The notes below the pieces were generated by a model. That model made no database searches and was not told the origin of the DNA. It saw nothing but the letters and a program-made list of their open reading frames with translations. From Desulfocapsa sp. (lineage in GTDB: Bacteria; Desulfobacterota; Desulfobulbia; Desulfobulbales; Desulfocapsaceae), in the NCBI GenBank assembly GCA_016765495.1, contig JAESPV010000076.1, positions 1-39,569 of the forward strand: a DNA stretch of 39,569 nucleotides. The letters are read 5' to 3'. Both the position numbers and the translations under genes were made by a program. The first letter of the stretch is position 1. Each line of letters opens with the position of its first letter. Shown here piece after piece: positions 9,431-17,424 of the stretch.

Positions 9431-10537
9431 ATGAATAAACTTAAAATATTGTTTGTTACTACAACACTATTTGGTGTTCGAGGTACAACCGGAACATATC
9501 GATTAATTAGTATACTCGCAAAATTCCATAATGTCCTTGTTGTAACACCTAACAACATTAACCAAGAAAAACACATTGTTTTCATAGATAACTCCATTAA
9601 AATTGTCAAGATTGTTGACAGGAGCAATAAAGGAAGTTTGCTTAAGATAAAAAACTTGATTGACACGTTTTGTCCCGATATTGTATATATGTTTAATTCT
9701 CCTAATATCATCAACTACCTTTACCATCTTTCACCGATATTCCCGGAAACAAAATGGATTGCTGACTTTAAGACACCCCTTCTGCAAGAAGGACATACAA
9801 GAAAAAAAATAAGGCAAAAATCTTTTCTATCACAATTTTATCTTGATGCGATTTTCACACTGAGTAGACATAGTACAAAAACATGGATTCCATTCCTTAT
9901 GCGAAAAACCTTGGAATATCCATTGGGGCTTGATTTGTCATTGTTTACACCAAAAAAGATCGTGTCTGAGCACATTTATTGCCATAAATTTGTGTTTATC
10001 GGTTCATTACACCCATACCGAAAGTTAGATTTTTTAATAAATAATTTTTGCCGTATAATCCGGGATAAACCCGATATCCCGTTCACCCTCGACATCTATG
10101 GTAGTGGTTCGGCAGCTACACCTTTAAAACGACTTATCAGAAGAAATAGTATGACCGATAGGATTCATCTTTGCGGTTTATTAGAACAAGAAAAACTTTT
10201 TGATAAGTTAAAAGATTATGATGCAGGAATAGCTTATGTTCCTACCCAGAAGTATAATAAGTCACCATCCCTTAAGGTCATAGAATATGTTGCAGCTGGT
10301 CTTCCAGCTTTTGCCTCTGATACTATTGGTCACAGAAAACAAATGGACAATGGTTTATCATTTACCTTGTTTAAAAATACTCCGGCATCATTTATAGAGA
10401 CTATCACCAGTTCAGCTAGCTCGGGAATAAAAACAGAAAATATTAACAATAACCTTAAGGCGATTCACCGATATGACTATCGGTCAATCATAAAATATTA
10501 TATTGAACCCCATTTACAGGCTCTTACCAGTGGGTAA
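9431..10537 (+). CDS. GT4-family glycosyltransferase
   Basis: A 368-residue GT-B glycosyltransferase. The C-terminal nucleotide-sugar-binding domain starts around IGSLHPYRKLDFLI and continues through IYGSGSAATPLKRLI, RIHLCGLLEQEKLFDKL and the donor-site helix SLKVIEYVAAGLPAFASD. The N-terminal acceptor domain carries a basic, hydrophobic surface typical of enzymes attached to the inner face of the membrane. It adds one sugar of unknown identity to the growing chain. It lies in a tight series with the next gene, which begins five bases later. Confidence 0.87.
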   Translation: MNKLKILFVTTTLFGVRGTTGTYRLISILAKFHNVLVVTPNNINQEKHIVFIDNSIKIVKIVDRSNKGSLLKIKNLIDTFCPDIVYMFNSPNIINYLYHLSPIFPETKWIADFKTPLLQEGHTRKKIRQKSFLSQFYLDAIFTLSRHSTKTWIPFLMRKTLEYPLGLDLSLFTPKKIVSEHIYCHKFVFIGSLHPYRKLDFLINNFCRIIRDKPDIPFTLDIYGSGSAATPLKRLIRRNSMTDRIHLCGLLEQEKLFDKLKDYDAGIAYVPTQKYNKSPSLKVIEYVAAGLPAFASDTIGHRKQMDNGLSFTLFKNTPASFIETITSSASSGIKTENINNNLKAIHRYDYRSIIKYYIEPHLQALTSG

Positions 10538-10541
10538 TCCG

Positions 10542-11741
10542 ATGAAGATTTTCGTTTTTTGTGCCTCTTTATCTCACGGTAAAGGTGGGGCTGAAAGAAT
10601 AGCCACTAATCTTATTTATGAAATGGTAGGCCGTGGTCACCAGCTATTTGTCGGGTATGATGGTGCCAAAGCCCAAAAACCTGCTTATTCGCAACATGAT
10701 AAGGCCATCTTAGTACCTTTCTTAGAAAATGAAGCTTTCCGTGATGAAATAATAAAAATTAATCCCGATATTTTTTTTGTATTTTACTTTAATGCTGATT
10801 TAATGACATATCGTAAACTATGTCCTAAAAATATCCCATTTGGCATGCAAGAATGCACAAACCCAAAGCGATTGTGCTGTGACAATTGGAAAAGCCAAAC
10901 TGGTAAAGACGTTAATGCCACTTGGGAAAGAGAAATTATAGCATCATCTGCAACTAGAATAAGAATGGTGATGCCTGGATATGAGAATTCCTTTCCACCA
11001 TATATTAGACGTAACGTAAGAGCTTTTCCGAATTCTGCTCCCGAGATTGGAATAGGCAAAGTAGCAGACAATTCTGGAGTGAAAAGAAAACGAATTATTA
11101 TTGTTGGTGGACTAAAGGCTAATAAAAATTTAGTGTTACTTATTAAAGCCTTTTCACGATTACCCTCAGAATTGTCGAATTGGGAAGTTCACGACTATGG
11201 AACAAAACTGGATGACCAAAATGAATATCATCAAATTATTAAAGAGCTTGTTTTTACTTATAAATTAACTGATAGAATTATTTTTAATGGTCCTACGGAT
11301 GACATTTTTAAAGAGTATTCAAAAGCAGATATTCATGTTATACCATCTCTCAGTGAGGGGTGTCCAACATGTGTTCTAGAAGCAATGGCTCACGGCATTC
11401 CAAGTGTTGGGGTAGCTTCATGTCCAGGGACAAATGAGCTTATTAAACATAATAGCAATGGAATCTTAGTAAACAATGATGAAAATGGAGCTAATTTAGC
11501 TGAGGCGCTCCGAATTTTAATGACATCGTCCGATATAAGAAAAAAAATGGGTGGTCAAGCATACATTGATGCCAAACAATTCCAACCACAAGAAACTTAC
11601 GATAGTTGGGAAAAACTCTTTAAGGAAATGGCGAACTATAAAGGTAATCCGAATATGCTTTTTCAAGAACAAACGACAATTGATAAAGAGCGGGCCATGC
11701 ACATGGCAAGATGCAGAAGAAAACTTTTTAAGCAGGAGTAG
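10542..11741 (+). CDS. GT4-family glycosyltransferase
   Basis: A retaining GT-B glycosyltransferase with an N-terminal GGAERIATNLIYEM motif, the glycine-rich acceptor loop of family 4. It also has IIVGGLKANKNLVLLIKAF, DIHVIPSLSEGCPTCVLEAM and HGIPSVGVASCPGTNELI, which form the donor site with its E-x7-E motif. The ATG at 10542 is chosen because MKIFVFCASLSHGKGG begins the first strand there; an upstream in-frame ATG at 10503 lies inside the previous gene. The next gene starts three bases after its stop, so it is part of a tight operon. Confidence 0.9.
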   Translation: MKIFVFCASLSHGKGGAERIATNLIYEMVGRGHQLFVGYDGAKAQKPAYSQHDKAILVPFLENEAFRDEIIKINPDIFFVFYFNADLMTYRKLCPKNIPFGMQECTNPKRLCCDNWKSQTGKDVNATWEREIIASSATRIRMVMPGYENSFPPYIRRNVRAFPNSAPEIGIGKVADNSGVKRKRIIIVGGLKANKNLVLLIKAFSRLPSELSNWEVHDYGTKLDDQNEYHQIIKELVFTYKLTDRIIFNGPTDDIFKEYSKADIHVIPSLSEGCPTCVLEAMAHGIPSVGVASCPGTNELIKHNSNGILVNNDENGANLAEALRILMTSSDIRKKMGGQAYIDAKQFQPQETYDSWEKLFKEMANYKGNPNMLFQEQTTIDKERAMHMARCRRKLFKQE

Positions 11742-11744
11742 TAA

Positions 11745-12722
11745 ATGAATTCGACAATATTGATTACCGGTGGATGTGGTTTTTTGGGGACATCTTTAAT
11801 CGCTCAGTTATTGAAAGTAAAATTATTCGATACTATTCGTGTGCTTGATAATTTTCTCGAAGGTCAGCCCACCGATTTAGGGGAAATTACAGAATATACG
11901 GTCTCTGACGCTAAGAATTGTTTGCAACACCAAGGTGTTGTTCTTATTGAAGGTGATATCAGGGACCAGGAAACAGCTGAACTTTGTTGTCGTGATGTGG
12001 ATTGCATTGTTCATCTTGCTGCGAATACTGGCGTGCCACCATCTGTAGAAAACCCAAGGATGGATATGGAAAGTAATGTGAATGGACTCTTTAATATGTT
12101 GGAGGCTGCTCGCCATAACAAAGTTAGTAAATTTATTTTTGCCTCATCCGGCGCACCAGCAGGGACCGTAGAACCGCCAATTCATGAAGAGCTTCCACCC
12201 CACCCAGTTTCTCCGTATGGGGCAAGTAAATTAGCTGGAGAAGGCTACTGTTCTGCTTATTACCATAGCTATGGAGTTAATACTGTTTGCTTACGATTTG
12301 GTAATGTTTTCGGTCCACGATCAAAGAAAAAATCAAGTGTAGTTGCTAAATTTATTCGCCAAGCCTTAGCCGGAGAAGAATGTCATATTTATGGTGACGG
12401 TAGTCAGACCCGAGACTTTATTTATATCGATGATCTAGTTAACGCAATTATTTTGTCAATTACCAAGGATGTCGGGGGGGAAACTTTCCAGATCGCTTCT
12501 GGTACGGAGATGACAGTTGACGAAATTGTTGACATTATTAAAGCCAACCTTAAAAATCATGGTGTCGAGATGGCTGTTATATATGATAGCCCTAGACGAG
12601 GGGATGTAAAACGCAACTATTCTGATACCAGTAAAGCAAAAAAAATCCTTGGCTGGACAACAAACATGGACATCCACAAAGGTGTAGCATTAACCATTAA
12701 CTATTTTTTAGAGCTAAAGTAG
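11745..12722 (+). CDS. NAD-dependent sugar-nucleotide epimerase (GalE-like SDR)
   Basis: A 325-residue extended SDR. ITGGCGFLG binds NAD, HLAANTGVPPSVENP follows, the serine region reads FASSGAPAG, and the catalytic pair is in YGASKLAGEGYCSAYYHSYG. CLRFGNVFGPR and YGDGSQTRDFIYIDDL complete the UDP-hexose 4-epimerase signature. It probably makes a 4-epimerised UDP-hexose or uronic acid for the neighbouring glycosyltransferases. A run of seven G bases at 12474-12480 lies within the gene. Start and stop are three bases from both neighbours. Confidence 0.9.
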   Translation: MNSTILITGGCGFLGTSLIAQLLKVKLFDTIRVLDNFLEGQPTDLGEITEYTVSDAKNCLQHQGVVLIEGDIRDQETAELCCRDVDCIVHLAANTGVPPSVENPRMDMESNVNGLFNMLEAARHNKVSKFIFASSGAPAGTVEPPIHEELPPHPVSPYGASKLAGEGYCSAYYHSYGVNTVCLRFGNVFGPRSKKKSSVVAKFIRQALAGEECHIYGDGSQTRDFIYIDDLVNAIILSITKDVGGETFQIASGTEMTVDEIVDIIKANLKNHGVEMAVIYDSPRRGDVKRNYSDTSKAKKILGWTTNMDIHKGVALTINYFLELK

Positions 12723-12725
12723 CAA

Positions 12726-14003
12726 ATGATAACAGATAACAACCCCCAGAAAGAGATTATTGTTATTCTTGGTGCAGGGCGCACAGGAACATCTCTATTG
12801 ACAAAACTACTTGTTGGTCTTGGGATGAGCATCTCGCCTAACCTTATCCCCTTATCAGAGCAAAACACCGAAGGTTTTTTTGAAGATAAAGAAATTGTTA
12901 CAACTCATATAAACTTATTATCCTTCCTCAAAAGCCACCCATACCTTCCATTAAACAAGGACTTCTTAAAAACTAAAGGGATTTCTAGCTTTATAAATCG
13001 TTTATTAGAAATAACTCATAAGAATATTAATAGCACAAAAACACTCTGGGGTTTTAAGGATCCACGTACTCTGATTTTGTTACCCCTGTGGATGAGAGTT
13101 TTCAACAGTGGAAAAATAATTCCAAGATATATTTTAACAGTAAGAGATCCTAGGAGTGTCGTTGAGTCTATGCATAAGCAATATAATGATTCAACCGAAA
13201 TTGCTGAATTGTCTTGGCTTTTACGTAACTGTGAAGCTCTGTATCAAACGGGTGGCAATTGTTTTGTTGTTCATTATGAAGATTGGTTTACTGAAAATGC
13301 GTCAGTAGTGGCCAAACATATTTTGAGTTTCACAGGACTTGATAGGTTTTGGGATAAAGAAAAAAATGTAAAAGAAGCCATTGGTAAAATAGTCAAACCA
13401 AATTTAAACCGTGCTGTTTATAATGATTATGTGGTTAGAAATCGATATGTAATAAAGTTATATGATGCGTTATTGAATTGTCGAGGCGATCAATTTGACA
13501 GACAGGCCCTCATGGATGTAGTTATGGAATGCCGGAAGGCTATGGACGAATTTTCAGGGTGGGCAATTGAAGCACAAGGAATTTTTAAACAGAAGAGAAA
13601 TTTACAAAGCAGTAACAAAAGTCAATTTAACCATGATTCAGCAAAACTTGTCTTAGAAGCTAATAAGCGCTTGCAGGATCTCAAAGATAGTGATGATGAA
13701 AATAAGAATTTTCGTATTAAAATATCAATGCAAAGTAAAGAACTGAAAAGTATGAAAGAACAGAAAGAACAGAAAGAACAGAAAATTGAGCAAATGCAAC
13801 AAGTAATGCAAAACAAAAATAAACAACTGAAAAAAATAAAAATTAGAAACAAGACACAACAGGAAAAAATATTCACACTCCGAACCTCAACGTCTTTTCA
13901 ACTAGGACAAATACTAATTAATGCTGTCGCCAAACCTGGAAAAAACACTATTCTTCTACCCTTTTATTTAGCACGAACCCTTTTATCGTCAAGAGTTGTA
14001 TAG
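12726..14003 (+). CDS. Sulfotransferase-family protein with coiled-coil C-terminus
   Basis: A 425-residue protein. The N-terminal ~270 residues are sulfotransferase-like: GAGRTGTSLLTKLL at residues ~16-29 is the phosphosulfate-binding loop for PAPS, WGFKDPRTL follows, and LTVRDPRSVVESM near residue 138 fits the 3'-phosphate-binding motif. Residues ~300-390 are a highly charged coiled coil containing three exact copies of GAACAGAAA at 13758-13784. The last ~35 residues (SFQLGQILINAVAKPGKN and a proline-containing hydrophobic tail) resemble the C-terminus of the glycosyltransferase at 16295. It would sulfate a hydroxyl of the glycan. Many bacterial proteins of this family have no proven activity. 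Confidence 0.82.
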   Translation: MITDNNPQKEIIVILGAGRTGTSLLTKLLVGLGMSISPNLIPLSEQNTEGFFEDKEIVTTHINLLSFLKSHPYLPLNKDFLKTKGISSFINRLLEITHKNINSTKTLWGFKDPRTLILLPLWMRVFNSGKIIPRYILTVRDPRSVVESMHKQYNDSTEIAELSWLLRNCEALYQTGGNCFVVHYEDWFTENASVVAKHILSFTGLDRFWDKEKNVKEAIGKIVKPNLNRAVYNDYVVRNRYVIKLYDALLNCRGDQFDRQALMDVVMECRKAMDEFSGWAIEAQGIFKQKRNLQSSNKSQFNHDSAKLVLEANKRLQDLKDSDDENKNFRIKISMQSKELKSMKEQKEQKEQKIEQMQQVMQNKNKQLKKIKIRNKTQQEKIFTLRTSTSFQLGQILINAVAKPGKNTILLPFYLARTLLSSRVV

Positions 14004-14083
14004 TTTTAAGTGTTGAAAACTGGGTATTATGGGTAATCAAAAATAATTAAATTGTATGATGATAATGGATAAGGAAAAGAATA

Positions 14084-15280
14084 ATGAATAGCAACAAACA
14101 TATACTCATACTTGGAGCCGATGGTTATCTTGGCTGGCCGACAGCTATGTATTTCTCAAAACTCGGCTATCAGGTCACCGCCGTCGATAATTATTTTCGG
14201 AGAAATGCCTGCACCGAGCTTGACGTTGGAATGCTTTATCCCGTACCGTCTCTTATTGAGCGCGCCAAGATATGGTATGACAAAACTGGCAAGGAAATAA
14301 AAGTTGTCATTGGTGACTTGCAAGAACCGGAACTTGTACGTTCTTTTTTTGATGGACGGGTGCAATACCAATGGGCGGTTGATAATGCTTTTACCGGAAT
14401 ACCAGAAACAGTAGTTCACTATGCCGAACAACCCTCTGCTCCTTATTCACTTCTGAATTATAAGTATGCAAATGTAACTATTGCCAACAATCTGCTGATA
14501 ACAAATAATTTGATGTTTGCTGTCAAGGATTTAAGTCCTAAAACGCATGTCATTCATGTTGGTACCATGGGTGAGTATGGAACACCTAATATTGATATTG
14601 AAGAGGGATGGTTGGATATCGAACACAATGGAAGGAAAGATAAGTTTCTTTTTCCTCGTCAGGCCGGTTCGCTCTATCATACAACCAAAATTATGGATAC
14701 GGATTTGATGTGGTTCGCGGTACGTATGTGGGATTTACGTATTACGGATCTCATGCAGGGGCCGGTTTATGGAATTGAAACAGAAGAATCTTTAATAGAT
14801 GAAAGATTGAAGACGTTATTTAATTACGACGAAATTTTCGGTACTGTTATTAATCGGTTTATCACCCAGGCTATTGTGGGCTATCCTCTTACAGTGTATG
14901 GAAAGGGAGGGCAAACCAGAGGGTATATTAATATAAATGATACGTTGCAATGTGTCCACAAAAGTGCTCTTAACCCACCGAAACTGGGCGAGTTGAAGAT
15001 CTACAATCAAATAATGGAAACATTTTCAGTGAATGAGCTTGCTGAAAAGGTGAGAAGAGTTGGTGAAAAACTTGGCTATTCTGTAGAAGTAAAATCAATT
15101 GATAATCCACGAAAAGAAGCAGAAGAGCATTATTACAATCCATCCTACCAGGGCTTACTGGAACTGGGTGTGAAACCTCATTATCTAACCGACGCATCCA
15201 TGGAAGAAATGTTTAAGGTCGTAGAAGAATATAAAAACAACATACGCCGGGATGTTATATTCCGTGGTGTTAAATGGTAA
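14084..15280 (+). CDS. sqdB: UDP-sulfoquinovose synthase homologue (SQD1/SqdB/Agl3 family)
   Basis: This 398-residue SDR matches plant SQD1 and bacterial SqdB over its whole length. It has GADGYLGWPTAMYFSKLGY at the N-terminus, VVHYAEQPSAPYS, the hallmark GTMGEYGTPNIDIEEG, the catalytic YHTTK around residue 198, then DLMQGPVYGI, YGKGGQTRGYININDTLQC and EAEEHYYNP. In the family, UDP-glucose and sulfite are combined to give UDP-sulfoquinovose using NAD+. The Thr/Tyr/Lys set is present. In a glycan cluster, and directly after a sulfotransferase gene, the product is more likely to feed a sulfonated surface polymer than the lipid sulfoquinovosyl diacylglycerol; that is inference. A related reaction on another UDP-sugar cannot be excluded. 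Confidence 0.88.
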   Translation: MNSNKHILILGADGYLGWPTAMYFSKLGYQVTAVDNYFRRNACTELDVGMLYPVPSLIERAKIWYDKTGKEIKVVIGDLQEPELVRSFFDGRVQYQWAVDNAFTGIPETVVHYAEQPSAPYSLLNYKYANVTIANNLLITNNLMFAVKDLSPKTHVIHVGTMGEYGTPNIDIEEGWLDIEHNGRKDKFLFPRQAGSLYHTTKIMDTDLMWFAVRMWDLRITDLMQGPVYGIETEESLIDERLKTLFNYDEIFGTVINRFITQAIVGYPLTVYGKGGQTRGYININDTLQCVHKSALNPPKLGELKIYNQIMETFSVNELAEKVRRVGEKLGYSVEVKSIDNPRKEAEEHYYNPSYQGLLELGVKPHYLTDASMEEMFKVVEEYKNNIRRDVIFRGVKW

Positions 15281-15301
15281 CAGCATTGTCTGTTTGTTAA
15301 T

Positions 15302-16087
15302 ATGCTTCTACTTGTTAAAAATATCAGGAATAATTTTCAGGCATTCAAGGTTCTGGTTGGAATTAATATAAAGATCACGATGTTGTCAACCAGATTGGGT
15401 TGGGTTTGGTGGATTCTTGATCCACTAATAATGATGGGGATCTATTATTTTCTCATTAAAGGGATCTTTAATAGGGGGGGGGATAATTATCACGTATTTG
15501 TGCTGTCCGGTATAGTCAGTTGGCAATTTTTTACTAGAGCTCTTACTGGTACTACGAATGTCATAATACGCAATAAACAGATTATTAGACAGATAGCTTT
15601 CCCTCTGCCGGTTTTGATTGCCATTCCCATTGTGACGAACTTCTTTTTTGCAATAATCGGCATGTTTATTATCATGCTTTTTTGTTATTCAGTTATCAGT
15701 GTGTTGACCATTGGAATTTTTCCCCTTCTCTTTATGATTGCTCTGTTAAGTTACGGAATTGGACTGTTTGTTTCCGTGCTAAATGTTTTTATAGGGGATA
15801 CAAGACAGTTGTTGTCTTATGTTTTAAGGGCAGGGTTTTTTATGACGCCAATCTTATATCCAGCATCCAGATTGCTTGAGTCGGAAAACATTTCCGGAAC
15901 TATTAAGATGATTCTTCAGCTGAATCCTATGATGTGGATTATCTCAGCTGTGAGAACTGTACTTATAGATGGTGGAATGTATGATTGGCAGGAGTATTCG
16001 CTCCGCCTTCTGGTGATATTGCTGATTATTCAAGCAGGTCTTCTCTGGTTGCGGAAAAACTCATCAAAAATCATAAAAATGTTGTGA
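15302..16087 (+). CDS. wzm: Polysaccharide ABC transporter permease (Wzm)
   Basis: An ABC-2 type permease of 261 residues with about six membrane segments. The family landmark RLGWVWWILDPLIMM is near the N-terminus, LSGIVSWQFFTRAL follows, and the ending LNPMMWIISAVRTVL is typical of Wzm/KpsM/TagG. It would carry the lipid-linked glycan across the inner membrane with the ATPase encoded at 18723. Two glycosyltransferase genes separate it from that ATPase, which is unusual because wzm and wzt normally adjoin. Nine consecutive G bases (15474-15482) lie inside the reading frame and could allow phase switching. Confidence 0.93.
   Translation: MLLLVKNIRNNFQAFKVLVGINIKITMLSTRLGWVWWILDPLIMMGIYYFLIKGIFNRGGDNYHVFVLSGIVSWQFFTRALTGTTNVIIRNKQIIRQIAFPLPVLIAIPIVTNFFFAIIGMFIIMLFCYSVISVLTIGIFPLLFMIALLSYGIGLFVSVLNVFIGDTRQLLSYVLRAGFFMTPILYPASRLLESENISGTIKMILQLNPMMWIISAVRTVLIDGGMYDWQEYSLRLLVILLIIQAGLLWLRKNSSKIIKML
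15474..15482 (+). repeat. Poly-G(9) tract inside the permease gene
   Basis: Nine consecutive G bases encode the Arg-Gly-Gly-Asp of the first extracytoplasmic loop. G tracts of this length are classic slipped-strand mispairing sites; a change of one base would truncate the permease near residue 60. Confidence 0.8.
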
Positions 16088-16169
16088 TGTTACATGTGTT
16101 AGCTTTTCTTCGACGATGTGATGAATAAGCAATTGTAAACGTATAGAATGTCGCCTAGTGGTAAATGTA

Positions 16170-16298
16170 ATGATGTATTTGTTGCGTTGCATCGAGCACT
16201 TTGTGTGTTCTGAGTTGAACGATAAGAAAAAACTGATTCGCATAAACACGACAGTACTTGAGTATTTAGGACTCGGCAAATTCTCTGGGCAAGTATGA
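16170..16298 (+). CDS. Possible 42-codon leader or remnant ORF
   Basis: This small reading frame starts with two adjacent ATGs and ends in a TGA that overlaps the ATG of the following glycosyltransferase. The translation is plausible protein (basic, ending ...TTVLEYLGLGKFSGQV) and resembles the tail of sugar-metabolism proteins only vaguely. It may be a coupling leader, the end of a deleted gene, or chance. It fills most of the 207-base gap after the permease gene. Confidence 0.25.
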   Translation: MMYLLRCIEHFVCSELNDKKKLIRINTTVLEYLGLGKFSGQV

Positions 16299-17371
16299 AA
16301 GACCATATAGAAAAACTATTCAATAGTCAGGCAAGTCTGCAGGAGATAAAAAACAAAATCGTTGGAGGTGTTGCCAGTTTCCCAAAGCGTATCAAAGTGT
16401 TGGAACAGATGGTGAACAGTATCCTGCCACAAGTTGATGAGCTTATAGTTTATTTGAATAATTATGAGGAACTCCCTGCTTTTTTAATTGATTCCAAGGT
16501 AACAGTCTTCAGGAGTCAAGATTCGGGAGATATAAGTGCTAATGGAAAAGTCTATCATATTGATAAGCTAACGTCCTGTTACTTTTTCTCGTTGGATGAT
16601 GATATTGAATACCCCACTGACTATGTTGATAAGATGATTGCTTGTTTAAAAAAATATGACAATATGGTTGGTGTTGCTGTGCATGGGTCAATTTTCCCAA
16701 GACGTGTTCAGTGGTATTTTGAACGTTATTCCTTATACTCTTTTGTGAGAGGACTTAAGACTGATACGTTTGTGACGTTAATTGGCTCGGGGACTTTAGC
16801 ATTTCATACAGACACTCTAAAGGCTAAATTTTCTGATTTTTGCGGAGATGTCATGGTCGATTTACGTTTTTCCATTCTTGCAAGGGAGCAAGGCATACCT
16901 TTGGTGTGTATTGCCAGACCCAAACGATGGTTGAAGGCGCTAGTGCCCGATGAAGGGTTATACCAGGAGAATCTAAAACGGAAAACCTATCACACTACAG
17001 TGGCTGTTAAGCATAACCCGTGGAGTTACGAAATCTACAAATCCATCATTCAACCGGTAGCTGATGTTTGTTTTCGTGGAATTGATGATAATGAAATAAG
17101 GCTTTTAAAATTAGATAAGCAATTTATAGTATCTTTAAAGGATGATACAGTTCCAGAGAATTGGAAAGAAACAGCCAGGTATCGGAGAAATGTGGAACAG
17201 CGGAAGGCTGTTTTTGATCCAATAGGATTTGCTGGTGAAAAAAGAATTCTTGAGGAATCTCATCCCTTTACAATAAGACAATTACTATCCAGAGCTGTTA
17301 GGAAACCAGGAATCAATACAATTCGGTTGCCGTACCTTGTGTTCAAACATGTTATGCGGAAGGTTCGATAA
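16295..17371 (+). CDS. GT2-like glycosyltransferase
   Basis: A 358-residue protein with a GT-A-like start (IVGGVASFPKRIKVLEQM), a metal-binding FSLDDDIEYP near residue 100, and conserved glycosyltransferase-style segments VAVHGSIFPRR and IGSGTLAFHTDTL. It belongs to a loosely defined class of glycosyltransferases found in surface-polysaccharide loci. The C-terminus (RAVRKPGINTIRLPYLVF) is similar to the end of the sulfotransferase at 12726, so both may share a membrane-attachment or partner-binding tail. Its start codon overlaps the stop of a possible 42-codon ORF (16170-16298) as ATGA. Donor sugar unknown. Confidence 0.75.
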   Translation: MKDHIEKLFNSQASLQEIKNKIVGGVASFPKRIKVLEQMVNSILPQVDELIVYLNNYEELPAFLIDSKVTVFRSQDSGDISANGKVYHIDKLTSCYFFSLDDDIEYPTDYVDKMIACLKKYDNMVGVAVHGSIFPRRVQWYFERYSLYSFVRGLKTDTFVTLIGSGTLAFHTDTLKAKFSDFCGDVMVDLRFSILAREQGIPLVCIARPKRWLKALVPDEGLYQENLKRKTYHTTVAVKHNPWSYEIYKSIIQPVADVCFRGIDDNEIRLLKLDKQFIVSLKDDTVPENWKETARYRRNVEQRKAVFDPIGFAGEKRILEESHPFTIRQLLSRAVRKPGINTIRLPYLVFKHVMRKVR

Positions 17372-17424
17372 GTTCTGCTATTGAGAATTGTTCCGTGGAG
17401 AGATTATAACGCCATGAATGTCAG

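Noticed and set aside
12474..12480. Run of seven G bases in the epimerase gene as a phase switch
   Set aside because: Shorter than the tracts usually found to vary, so noted only within the gene entry.
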